NCBI RefSeq assembly: GCF_003427025.1
Contig: NZ_QVAI01000011.1
Coordinates: 186,001-250,000 of the forward strand
From: Jiangella endophytica
GTDB taxonomy: Bacteria; Actinomycetota; Actinomycetes; Jiangellales; Jiangellaceae
Length of the DNA stretch: 64,000 nucleotides
Direction of reading: 5' to 3'
In this document: positions 40,796 to 49,711 of the stretch, one piece after another
Position numbering within the stretch: the first letter of the stretch is position 1
How the letters are laid out: the number at the start of each line of letters is the position of its first letter
Notes under the pieces: generated by a model
Databases searched by the model: none
What the model saw: the letters and a program-made list of their open reading frames with translations, nothing else
What the model was told of the DNA's origin: nothing
Position numbers and translations under genes: made by a program

Positions 40796-41332
40796 GTGCC
40801 ACGCCCCTCTTCTCGCGATCGCATCCTCGACGCGCTGGAGCGCATACTCGTCGAGACGGGCCTGCACGCGGTGACGCTGGAGCACGTGGCCAGCGTCGCC
40901 GGCGTCTCCAAGGGCGGCCTGCTGTACCACTTCCCCACCAAAGAAGCGCTGATCACCGGGCTGGCCCGGCGGCTGGCCGACGCGGTCGAGGACGAGTTCG
41001 ACCAGGCGCTCCGCTCGGACGACGTCGTCGGCTTCTTCCTGCGCACGTCGGTGCCGTCGTCGGAGGACGGCGCGGTCTACTGGTCGCTGCTGGCCGCGCT
41101 GCGCACCAACGACGTCGCCAGCGAAGAGGCCCGCCGCCTGGTGATGTACTGCTTCGTCCGGTGGGCGGAGATCCTGCGTGAGCACATCGACGACCCGGTG
41201 ACGGCCGAGATCGTCCGGCTGGTCGGCGACGGCCTCTACCTGAGCGCGCTGGCCGGGCTGCCGATGCCGGACCCCGCCCTGCTGGACGAGGTACGACGCC
41301 GGCTCACCCGCGAGGCGAACCAGTCTCCTTGA
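40796..41332 (+). CDS. TetR-family transcriptional regulator
   Basis: GTG at 40796 follows GAGG at about 8 nt. The 178-residue protein has a TetR HTH (SRDRILDALERILVETGLHAVTLEHVASVAGVSKGGLLYHFPTKEALITGLARRL). Its C-terminal helical domain contains DGAVYWSLLAALRTNDVASEEARRLVMYCFVRWAEILREHI, resembling TetR_C domains of the QacR-like efflux regulators. It probably represses the divergent MFS pump and itself through the intergenic inverted repeat; ligands are unknown. Confidence 0.93.
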   Translation: MPRPSSRDRILDALERILVETGLHAVTLEHVASVAGVSKGGLLYHFPTKEALITGLARRLADAVEDEFDQALRSDDVVGFFLRTSVPSSEDGAVYWSLLAALRTNDVASEEARRLVMYCFVRWAEILREHIDDPVTAEIVRLVGDGLYLSALAGLPMPDPALLDEVRRRLTREANQSP

Positions 41333-41372
41333 CCTGCGCCGGGCCGGGCCGTAGGCATGACCCGCCCGGCCC

Positions 41373-41417
41373 GGGTGGTGCCCACCCTAAGGGCGGGCAC
41401 CGACAACGTCGCGCCGC
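41373..41417. repeat. Hairpin repeat family 2, copy 2
   Basis: GGGTGGTGCCCACCCTAAGG and the following GCGGGCACCGACA match 34622-34662 closely. GCCCACCC can pair with GGGCGGGC across TAA with one mismatch. It lies between the convergent tetR and pyrG genes, consistent with a terminator function. Confidence 0.6.
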
Positions 41418-41427
41418 GAACGAGCCC

Positions 41428-41486
41428 GGGTGCGTCGCCCCCGTCTCGGCCGCCTTGTGGCAGGCCACGGCCTCGGGAGACGCACC

Positions 41487-41487
<1 letters not shown>
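41428..41487 (-). terminator. Inverted repeat at the end of pyrG
   Basis: GGGTGCGTC (41428-41436) and GACGCACCC (41479-41487) are exact inverted 9-bp arms; the inner GTCTC (41443-41447) and GAGAC (41477-41481) offer an alternative pairing. The structure overlaps the pyrG stop codon at 41487-41489. There is no T-run, as usual for high-GC actinobacterial terminators. Confidence 0.45.
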
Positions 41488-43175
<1,688 letters not shown>

Positions 43176-43384
43176 TCAATCCGTCAACTGGCGGCTCGGC
43201 GACGAAACGCTGAACCTTTGCTCCACGGACCTTCAGCCTAACAGTCCCGGGGCCCTGCTCGGGCCGACTCGCCGCAGCCCGTGTTCGCCGTCACAGAACT
43301 TGATGAGATCTTTCTCCGATCGGGGTGGCTTGCCGATCTTGATCCGGTACGTTTGGCTTCGGCCACTTTCCCCCGTGGTGGCCA

Positions 43385-43418
43385 CCGCCCCCGCCGGACT
43401 CGCGGCTGGCGGGGGCGG
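43385..43418 (-). terminator. Stem-loop after the glycosyltransferase gene
   Basis: CCGCCCCCGCC (43385-43395) and GGCGGGGGCGG (43408-43418) form a perfect 11-bp stem with a 12-nt loop, 13 nt beyond the glycosyltransferase stop on the minus strand. It is a strong candidate end for the SteA-to-glycosyltransferase transcript, ahead of pyrG. Confidence 0.65.
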
Positions 43419-43430
43419 ACCAAACGTGCG

Positions 43431-44522
43431 TCAACGCCCGGCGAGGTCCCGGCACAGGTCGGCGACCAGCCGGGCGTTGTCGTCCTCGTCCGGCCAGGTC
43501 TCGGCCTGCCTGCGTGCCCGAGCGCCCAGATCGGCCCGGGCCCGCTGGTCGTCGAGCAGCTCGCCGACGGCGTCGGCGACGGCGGCCACGTCGCCGACGG
43601 GGACCACCCGCGCGCCGTCACCGACCAGCTCGGGCACGCCGCCGGCCGCCGTCGTCACCACCGGCAGGCCCACCTGCATGGCCTCCTGGATGACCAGTGG
43701 GCGGCCCTCCCAGACGGACGTGAGCACATAGAGGTCCGCGGCGCCCAGCAGGTCGGGGATGTCGGAGCGGCGGCCGAGCAGCCGCACCGGCAGGTCGTCG
43801 GCCTCGATGGCGCGGTTCAGCTCGTCCTCCAGCGGACCGTCGCCGGCCACCACGACCAGCGGCGACGGGGTCCGTTCGCGCCAGCGGGCCGCGGCGGCCA
43901 GCAGGACGTCCAGCCCCTTCTGCTCGGCCAGCCGGTTGACCGCCAGCAGCAGCGGGCGGTCCCCCGCACCGAGCTCGGCCCGGACGGCGTCCGCGTCGCG
44001 CTTGGCGGGCTGCACCCGCGGCGCCGCGACCGGGGCCAGCCGGACGTCCGGCGCGCCGAGCTCACGGGCCCGGGCGACCAGGTCGGACGAGACGCCCAGC
44101 GTGACGTCGGCCCGGCGCGCCGCCAGCCGCTCCAGGCCGGTGATCAGCACCCGCTTCGGGCCTGTCGCGAGGACCGCGTTGTGCCAGGTCGCGAGCAACG
44201 GGACCCGTCCCTCGCGGCGCCTGCCGAGCGCCAGCCCGGACAGCGCCGCCGCCCGGAATCCGTGCGCATGCACCGCGTCGGTGCCGCGGAACGCCCGCCG
44301 CAGCCCCTGGACGGCGGCGAAGTCGGCCGGCGGGTTCGGCGCGCTGCCGATGCGGACCGGCGCGAACCGGGCGCCGGCGGCGGTGAAGTCGAACCGTTCC
44401 TGCGTCTCCGGTGGGCCGGCCACGCCGACCTCGATCCCGAGCCCGCCCAGCCGCTCGACCAGCGACCGGACATGCATGCCGACGCCCCCCGCCGTCATGC
44501 CGACGACGATCGTCAGCCTCAT
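43431..44522 (-). CDS. GT4-type glycosyltransferase
   Basis: The 363-residue protein starts after GGAGGAGAG. The N-terminal Rossmann domain has VVGMTAGGVGMHVRSLVERLGGLGIEV and DAVHAHGFRAAALSGLALG. The C-terminal nucleotide-sugar domain has LLLAVNRLAEQKGLDVLLAAA, VVVAGDGPLEDEL and the GT-B retaining motif SVWEGRPLVIQEAMQVGLPVVTTAAGG (E-x7-E). It is a soluble or membrane-associated retaining transferase using an NDP-sugar. Its position after an MraY-like enzyme and MurJ suggests that it decorates a lipid-linked envelope glycan; the acceptor is unknown. Confidence 0.9.
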   Translation of the reverse strand: MRLTIVVGMTAGGVGMHVRSLVERLGGLGIEVGVAGPPETQERFDFTAAGARFAPVRIGSAPNPPADFAAVQGLRRAFRGTDAVHAHGFRAAALSGLALGRRREGRVPLLATWHNAVLATGPKRVLITGLERLAARRADVTLGVSSDLVARARELGAPDVRLAPVAAPRVQPAKRDADAVRAELGAGDRPLLLAVNRLAEQKGLDVLLAAAARWRERTPSPLVVVAGDGPLEDELNRAIEADDLPVRLLGRRSDIPDLLGAADLYVLTSVWEGRPLVIQEAMQVGLPVVTTAAGGVPELVGDGARVVPVGDVAAVADAVGELLDDQRARADLGARARRQAETWPDEDDNARLVADLCRDLAGR

Positions 44523-44550
44523 CTCTCTCCTCCGTGTGGTCCTTCACCAG

Positions 44551-44617
44551 GCGTGCTCACGCTTGCCCAGGCATGCATGCCTGGTAGAGCGGAAAGAGCC
44601 CAACTTAACGTGATCAT
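44551..44617. repeat. Dispersed palindromic element, copy C
   Basis: The core CCAGGCATGCATGCCTGG (44567-44584) is an 18-bp perfect palindrome, followed by AGAGCGGAAAGAGCCCAACTTAACGTGATCATC, which matches the right half of copy B (26091-26118). It fills the 96-bp gap between murJ and the glycosyltransferase gene, so it may separate or attenuate their transcription. Its left outer arm (GTTGATCACG in copy B) is not present. Confidence 0.75.
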
Positions 44618-44618
44618 C

Positions 44619-46214
44619 TCAGCGGCGGAGCAGGGCCCGCAGGTCGCCGCGGAGGACGGGCCAGGCCAGGGCTGCCGCGACCACCGTCACCGCCAGCGCC
44701 GCCAGCAGCCCGGCCAGCACCAGCTCCAGCGCCGAGCCCGGTCCGAACGCCGACGCCACCGCCCAGCCGGCCGCCGCGCCCGCCCCGGCCGCCACCGCGC
44801 CGACGACGAACGTCCGCGCCACCCCGGCCAGCGCGACCCCGCCGGAGTCGCGGACGATCCCGGCCAGCAGCAGCACGCCGGCCACGCTCAGCCCGGCCGT
44901 GTGCGCCACGCCGAGCGCCGCCGTCGTGCCGTCCTCGCCGACCGACGACGTCAGCGCGACCGCCAGCGCGATGACCACCAGCCAGCCGCCTGCTGTCGCG
45001 GCCGCCGACGTCTTGCCGCGGCCGCGCGCGTAGAGGGCCCGGCCGAGGTGCGCCACCAGCCCGTAGCCGATCAGCCCGGGCGCGAAGGCGACCAGCGCCC
45101 ATGCCATGCGTTCCGGTGGCGCGTCGCCCGCTCCGATCGCGGCGAAGAACCGGGCCACCGGCCAGGCCACCGCGGTCAGCACCGCCGCGCCCAGCAGCGA
45201 CACCAGCACGACGGCCCGAGTCGACCGCGCGAGCACGTCGGCGTACGAGGACCGCGCCGTCTCGGCGTGCTCGGACAGCCGCGGGAACGCCGCCGTGGCG
45301 ATCGGGACGGCCAGCACGGCGTACGGCAGCAGGAACACCATCCAGCTGTTCAGGTACGTCACCGCGCCGCCGGTGCCGCCGTGCTCGTTCGACATCAGAT
45401 ACGACGTCAGGTAGGCCAGCTGCTGCGCGACCAGCGTGACCAGCCCGGCGCCGGCCAGCAGCGCCGCCCGCCGACGAACGCCGTCCGGGAACCGCAGCGT
45501 CGGCCGCAGCCCGGTCACCCGCAGTAGCATCGGCAGCAACGTCGCCAGCGCCAGCGCGAGCACGCCGAGCGTCGTCCCGCCGGCCAGCACCAGTTCGTCA
45601 CCGCGGTCCAGGGTCGACAGGTCGTTCGCGTCGCCGCTGAACACCACGCCGAACGCTACGTACGCGCCGGCCACGACCAGGCTGGACAGCACCGGTGCGA
45701 GCGCCGCCGCCAGGAACCGGCGATGTGCCTGCAGCGTCCCGGCGGTCACGACGGCGATGCCGTACAGCGGGATCTGCGGCAGGAACAGCAACAGCATGGC
45801 GCGTCCGGCGTCGACGCCCTCGGAGCCGCCGGCGCCGCCGAGCATCAGCTCCATCAGCGGCCCGGCGATCAGCACCCCGAGCAGCGCGACCGGCACCAGC
45901 AGCACCAGCGTCCAGCCGAGCAACGCGGACACCGTCCGGCGGACGTGCTCGTGGTCACCCCGGCCGGCCGCGGCGGCCAGCAACGGGACGACGGCGCCGG
46001 CCAGCGCGCCGCCGGCGACGATCTCGAAGACGACGTTGGGGATCGCGTTGGCGGTCGCGTAGACGCTGCCCAGCAGCGTCTCGCCGACCTGCGACTGGAA
46101 GACCAGCTGGCGGCCGAAGCCGACGACCCGGGCCAGCACGCTGACCACGGCGATCAGCGCCGCGCCTCCGGCGATCCCGGCGGCCGCCCCAGCGGCGACC
46201 CGGCGCGCGCTCAC
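44619..46214 (-). CDS. MurJ/MviN-family lipid flippase
   Basis: The 531-residue protein has about 14 helices with MOP-superfamily features: SVLARVVGFGRQLVFQSQVGETLLGSVYATANAIPNVVFEIVAGGALAGAVVPLLAAA at the N-terminus (the MurJ helix 1-2 region), then LLFLPQIPLYGIAVVTAGTLQAHRRFLAAALAPVLSSL and FLLPYAVLAVPIATAAFPRLSEHA. It probably flips a polyprenyl-linked glycan. The main lipid II flippase gene of actinobacteria usually lies elsewhere, near trxB, so this may be a paralogue with another cargo. It starts 4 nt after the MraY-like gene. Confidence 0.85.
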   Translation of the reverse strand: MSARRVAAGAAAGIAGGAALIAVVSVLARVVGFGRQLVFQSQVGETLLGSVYATANAIPNVVFEIVAGGALAGAVVPLLAAAAGRGDHEHVRRTVSALLGWTLVLLVPVALLGVLIAGPLMELMLGGAGGSEGVDAGRAMLLLFLPQIPLYGIAVVTAGTLQAHRRFLAAALAPVLSSLVVAGAYVAFGVVFSGDANDLSTLDRGDELVLAGGTTLGVLALALATLLPMLLRVTGLRPTLRFPDGVRRRAALLAGAGLVTLVAQQLAYLTSYLMSNEHGGTGGAVTYLNSWMVFLLPYAVLAVPIATAAFPRLSEHAETARSSYADVLARSTRAVVLVSLLGAAVLTAVAWPVARFFAAIGAGDAPPERMAWALVAFAPGLIGYGLVAHLGRALYARGRGKTSAAATAGGWLVVIALAVALTSSVGEDGTTAALGVAHTAGLSVAGVLLLAGIVRDSGGVALAGVARTFVVGAVAAGAGAAAGWAVASAFGPGSALELVLAGLLAALAVTVVAAALAWPVLRGDLRALLRR

Positions 46215-46218
46215 CGCG

Positions 46219-47031
46219 TCAGCGCTGGCGGCCGAGGTCGTCGAGCTCGCGCAGCACCGGCGTGCGCTCGATGACCTTGGTGAAGCTGACCTTCTCGCTG
46301 GCCAGGGTCAGCCCGGTGACGACGGCCAGGTGCGCCAGCCGCGCGGCCCGGCCCTCGCGGGCGACCAGCGCCAGCCCGAGCAGCGCGCCCAGCGTGTTGG
46401 CGCCGGCGTCGCCGAGCATGGTCCGCTCGCCGAGGTCGTCGGGCAGCATGGCCAGCGCGGCTCCGACGGCGGCCGCACCCACCGGCGCCGCGGGGCCGCC
46501 CACGACGGCCGGCGCGTGCAGCAGCACGGTCTTGTTGGCCCGGCCCGGCCGCAGGTCGAGCAGGTTCAGCAGGTTGGCGTGCCCGGCGATCGCCGCGCCA
46601 CCGATGGCGGCATCGACGACGTTGTCGCTGACCAGCGCGCCACCCACGACCCCGGCCGCACCGATGACACCGATCTTGACGACGCCGCTGGTCACCTCGC
46701 CGGACTGCAGGGCGCTGAGGTGACCGCGCAGGCCCTTGCTCGCCGTCGTGCCGAACAGGTCGTCGTAGAGCCCGACGGCACCGACGGCGACCGCGGCGGT
46801 CAGCCCGGCGGTGCGGGCCCGCGCCGGCAGCCCCGGCGCGACGGCGATGCCGACGGCGGCACCCGTGGCGACGGCCGGCCCGGCGGCCAGGGTCACCGTC
46901 GAGCCGCGGAAGTTCTTGCGCTCCCAGCGCTCGGCGCCGCCGGGCTTCGCCTCAGCGACCTTGCGTGCCGCCAGCCAGGCGGCCGCGCCCGCGGCGCCGG
47001 CCGCGACCAGCGAACCGACGATGCGCCTCAC
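46219..47031 (-). CDS. MraY-like membrane protein (phospho-sugar transferase family, short)
   Basis: GTG at 47031 overlaps the steB stop (GTGA); the product has 270 residues and several short hydrophobic helices. It shows MraY/WecA-type signatures: GAVGLYDDLFGT, HANLLNLLDLRPGRANKTVLL and MLGDAGANTLGALLGLALV. It is shorter than true MraY (about 360), and the first helices are reduced. The acidic YDD and GDAG motifs remain, so polyprenyl-phosphate sugar transfer is plausible though not certain. Its position between steB and murJ links it to envelope assembly. Confidence 0.8.
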   Translation of the reverse strand: MRRIVGSLVAAGAAGAAAWLAARKVAEAKPGGAERWERKNFRGSTVTLAAGPAVATGAAVGIAVAPGLPARARTAGLTAAVAVGAVGLYDDLFGTTASKGLRGHLSALQSGEVTSGVVKIGVIGAAGVVGGALVSDNVVDAAIGGAAIAGHANLLNLLDLRPGRANKTVLLHAPAVVGGPAAPVGAAAVGAALAMLPDDLGERTMLGDAGANTLGALLGLALVAREGRAARLAHLAVVTGLTLASEKVSFTKVIERTPVLRELDDLGRQR

Positions 47032-48008
47032 GACGAGCTCCCATCGGTCGGCTCGCCGGTGACGGCGGCGCCGGGCTCCTCGGGCACCGGCGGCAGCGCG
47101 CCGTCGGTCTCGCCGACCACGCCGTACTGCCCGGAGCCGCCCCCGGCCTGCTCGCTCAGCGCGAAGACGACGGCCGCGCGGCCGCTGGGCAGGTCGACGG
47201 AGTCGACGGTGGACACGACCTCGGCGAGGTCGCCGTTGTCGCGGATGGTGCGCAGCAGGCCGTCCTCGGCGGTCGAGGCCGGACCGGCCACGACGGTGCC
47301 GGCGTCGGCGGCGTCGATGCTGCCCACGAGCGTGGCCAGGCGGTCCAGCCGGTCGCCCGCGTCGTCGCCGGAGACGTTGCCGGCGACCAGCACCGCGAGC
47401 GACGGCGCCACCGAGGCGTCCTGCTCGAGCGTGATGAGGTCGGACTCCTCGAACGCCGTGACCGTGGCGGTGTCGACGGTCTCGTGCGAGGCGCCGGGCT
47501 CGGTCGGCGGCGCCATCAGCGCGGACGCCAGCACCGCGGCGCCGCGGGCGTACCCGCCGCCCTCGGTCGGCAGTTCGGTGCCGGACGACACGAGGGTGCT
47601 GGCCAGCTCGTCGAGCACCGGCTCGGAGTCGGGGTCGGTCCACGTCGGCTCGATGCGGACCGTGAGGTCGGCCGTCGCGCCCGCCTGGGCCAGAGTCTCG
47701 CGAACGGCGGTGACGGTCTCCTCGTCGGCACCCGGGAGCGCGATGACGCCGACGTACTCGCCCTCGAGCTGGCCGGTGACCAGGCGCGGCGTGACCTCCT
47801 CGAGGAAGGCCTGCTGATATGCGGTGTCGGCCTCGGTGGCCTCGAGCTGCTGGCGCAGCTCGCGGTTCTCGTCGCGCAGCGAAGAGGTCTGCTCGGCCAG
47901 TGTGTCGTCGACGGTGTCGCCGAGCGGGCCAGCGCCGAGCACGATGCCTGCCGCCAGCGCGAAGAAGACGGCGATGATCGAGACCAGGTGGTAGCGAAAG
48001 TCGATCAC
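47028..48008 (-). CDS. steB: SteB/MctB-like envelope protein
   Basis: The 326-residue protein begins IDFRYHLVSIIAVFFALAAGIVLGAGPL, the single N-terminal membrane helix of the SteB (MctB, Rv1698) family. A coiled-coil (LRDENRELRQQLEATEADTAYQQAFLEEV) and an external domain rich in Asp and Ala follow. MctB was described as a copper-related porin in M. tuberculosis; the corynebacterial homologue was later tied, with SteA, to septal envelope integrity. It follows steA by 1 nt. The Ser-rich C-terminus is not conserved in the family. Confidence 0.9.
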   Translation of the reverse strand: MIDFRYHLVSIIAVFFALAAGIVLGAGPLGDTVDDTLAEQTSSLRDENRELRQQLEATEADTAYQQAFLEEVTPRLVTGQLEGEYVGVIALPGADEETVTAVRETLAQAGATADLTVRIEPTWTDPDSEPVLDELASTLVSSGTELPTEGGGYARGAAVLASALMAPPTEPGASHETVDTATVTAFEESDLITLEQDASVAPSLAVLVAGNVSGDDAGDRLDRLATLVGSIDAADAGTVVAGPASTAEDGLLRTIRDNGDLAEVVSTVDSVDLPSGRAAVVFALSEQAGGGSGQYGVVGETDGALPPVPEEPGAAVTGEPTDGSSS

Positions 48009-48009
48009 G

Positions 48010-49188
48010 TCAGAAGAGTCCCTGCACCCAGAAGTAGAAGCGGTCCCACCACGAGCCCACGATGTCGAGGTAGGCCTGGCCGGTCGGGGTCGCGTTCATG
48101 GCGGCGACCACCGCCGTGATGCCGGCGATGATGAGCACGGCCAGCATCCACGTGGGGACGCTGCTGTGGTAGAGCCGGCTCACGCCCTTGGCGTCGACGA
48201 GCTTACTGCCCACCCGCAGCCGGGTGAGGAACGTACTGGCCATCCCGGAACGGCCCTTGTCGAGGAACTCGACCAGGGTGGCGTGCGTGCCGACGGCCAC
48301 GATGAGGCTGGCGCCTTTGTCGTCGGCCAGCAGCATGGCGATGTCCTCGCTGGTGCCGGTGGCCGCGAACGGGACGCCCGACAACCCCATGCGCTCCAGC
48401 CGGCCCAGGCCCGGCGCGCGGCCGTCGCGGTAGGCGTGCACGATGAGCTCGGCGCCGCTGGACAGTGCGTCGTCGGACACGGAGTCCATGTCGCCGACGA
48501 TCAGGTCGGGCTTCTGCCCGACCTCGAGCAGCGCGTCGGCGCCGCCGTCGACGCCGATGAGAATGGGGTCGTACTCGCGGATGTACGGCCGCAGAGTCGC
48601 GAGGTCTTCTTTGTAGTCGTACCCCCGCACGACGATGAGGACGTGCCGGCCCTCGAGGTCGGTGCGGATCTCGGGCACGCCGACGCCGTCGAGGAGCAGC
48701 TCGCGCTCGCGCTTGAGGAACTCCATGGTGTTGGCGGCGAACGCCTCGAGCTGCGCGGACAGGCCCTCGCGGGCCGCGCTCATCAGCTTGGCGAGGCTCT
48801 CCTCGTCGTGCCGGATGCCGACGCCGACGGTGTCGCCGGTGCTGTCGCGGTACAGCGTGGTGCCGTCGACGCGCAGCCGCTCGCCCTCTTTGACGGCGCT
48901 GAACAGATCGGGTCCGACGTCGTCGACCAGCGGGATGCCGGCCCGGACGATGATGTCGGGCCCCAGGTTCGGGTAGCGGCCGCTGACCGACGGGCGGACA
49001 TTGACGACCGCGCCGGCCTGACAGGCGACGAGCGCTTCGGCGGAGACGCGGTCGAGGTCGAGGTGATCGATGACGGCGATCTCGCCCGGTTTGAGGCGTT
49101 TCGTCAAGTTCTTCGTGCGGTGATCGAGGCGCACGACGCCGCTGACCCCGGGCAGGTCATCGGGCTTGCGGCGGCGCAGTGCAGGCAT
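48010..49188 (-). CDS. steA: SteA (thiamin-pyrophosphokinase-like septal envelope protein)
   Basis: Start at 49188 follows GGTGAGG and begins MPALRRRKPDDLPGVSGVVRLDHRTKNLTKRL; the longer upstream ORF is less likely. The 392-residue protein has a central TPK-like domain (LIGVDGGADALLEVGQKPDLIVGDMDSVSDDAL, ATGTSEDIAMLLADDKGASLIVAVG) and a C-terminal membrane helix (WMLAVLIIAGITAVVAAMN). This matches SteA (Rv1697), which works with SteB at the septum. It may bind a nucleotide or lipid-linked substrate; a true kinase role is not shown. Confidence 0.9.
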   Translation of the reverse strand: MPALRRRKPDDLPGVSGVVRLDHRTKNLTKRLKPGEIAVIDHLDLDRVSAEALVACQAGAVVNVRPSVSGRYPNLGPDIIVRAGIPLVDDVGPDLFSAVKEGERLRVDGTTLYRDSTGDTVGVGIRHDEESLAKLMSAAREGLSAQLEAFAANTMEFLKRERELLLDGVGVPEIRTDLEGRHVLIVVRGYDYKEDLATLRPYIREYDPILIGVDGGADALLEVGQKPDLIVGDMDSVSDDALSSGAELIVHAYRDGRAPGLGRLERMGLSGVPFAATGTSEDIAMLLADDKGASLIVAVGTHATLVEFLDKGRSGMASTFLTRLRVGSKLVDAKGVSRLYHSSVPTWMLAVLIIAGITAVVAAMNATPTGQAYLDIVGSWWDRFYFWVQGLF

Positions 49189-49711
49189 CCTCACCAAGCG
49201 AATCCTGCCATGTCCGGACGCGTAACACCGCATCGGTCCGGCGTGTGTTGGCCGATTCTCCCAGCTTCACCCGGGCCGTTCGGCGGTCCCGGCGGGGACC
49301 GGCCGGGCCGGGTGCGGCGGTGCGGAACGGGCGAGCGGACGGCCTCCTGAACCGCTCGCTGGACGACCCTGCGGAAGAGGCGGCGGACGGCGCGGCGGGC
49401 GGCGCGGCAGCCGGTTGCGGCACGCGGCCGCGGCCGCGCATCGGCCCCGCGCACGCCGGCCCCACGTCCTGTGTGCTCCCGCACCGGCGAGCCGCCGCCA
49501 CCGTGGGCGGACCTCCGTTGAAGCAGGCGCACGAGCCCTACCGGGCAGGTCAGCCGGCCACTGCCCGAGCACCAGCGCCGAACACCTGAGCCGGTCGCCT
49601 GAACCGGTCACCTGAGCCGATCACCTGAACCGGCCACCTGAGCCCACTGTCCCGGCCGAAGGCGCCCGGCTCGGGCAGCCGTCTGGCCCGCAACGGCCGG
49701 TCAGGCTGGGG
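49189..49711. other. 523-bp interval without a recognised gene
   Basis: Between sulfatase and steA (both on the minus strand). No ORF here shows a protein-like pattern; the open frames are Arg/Ala/Pro-rich and lack motifs. The interval contains a 13-bp tandem repeat (49583-49645) and a short GC palindrome (GCGGCCGCGGCCGC near 49424). The steA promoter must lie here, but no -35/-10 pair is convincing. Confidence 0.6.
49583..49645. repeat. 13-bp tandem repeat, about 4.8 copies
   Basis: Units CACCTGAGCCGGT, CGCCTGAACCGGT, CACCTGAGCCGAT, CACCTGAACCGGC and CACCTGAGCCC follow head to tail. The G/A difference in CTGAGCC/CTGAACC alternates, giving a 26-bp super-unit. The array is non-coding and lies 67 bp beyond the sulfatase stop. 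It is a variable-number repeat candidate; no function is known. Confidence 0.9.

Noticed and set aside
44464-44477. Fourth CATGCATGC core inside the glycosyltransferase gene
   Set aside because: It lies in the coding region (residues around Met-His-Val near the N-terminus) and has none of the flanking repeat sequence, so it is not a copy of the element.
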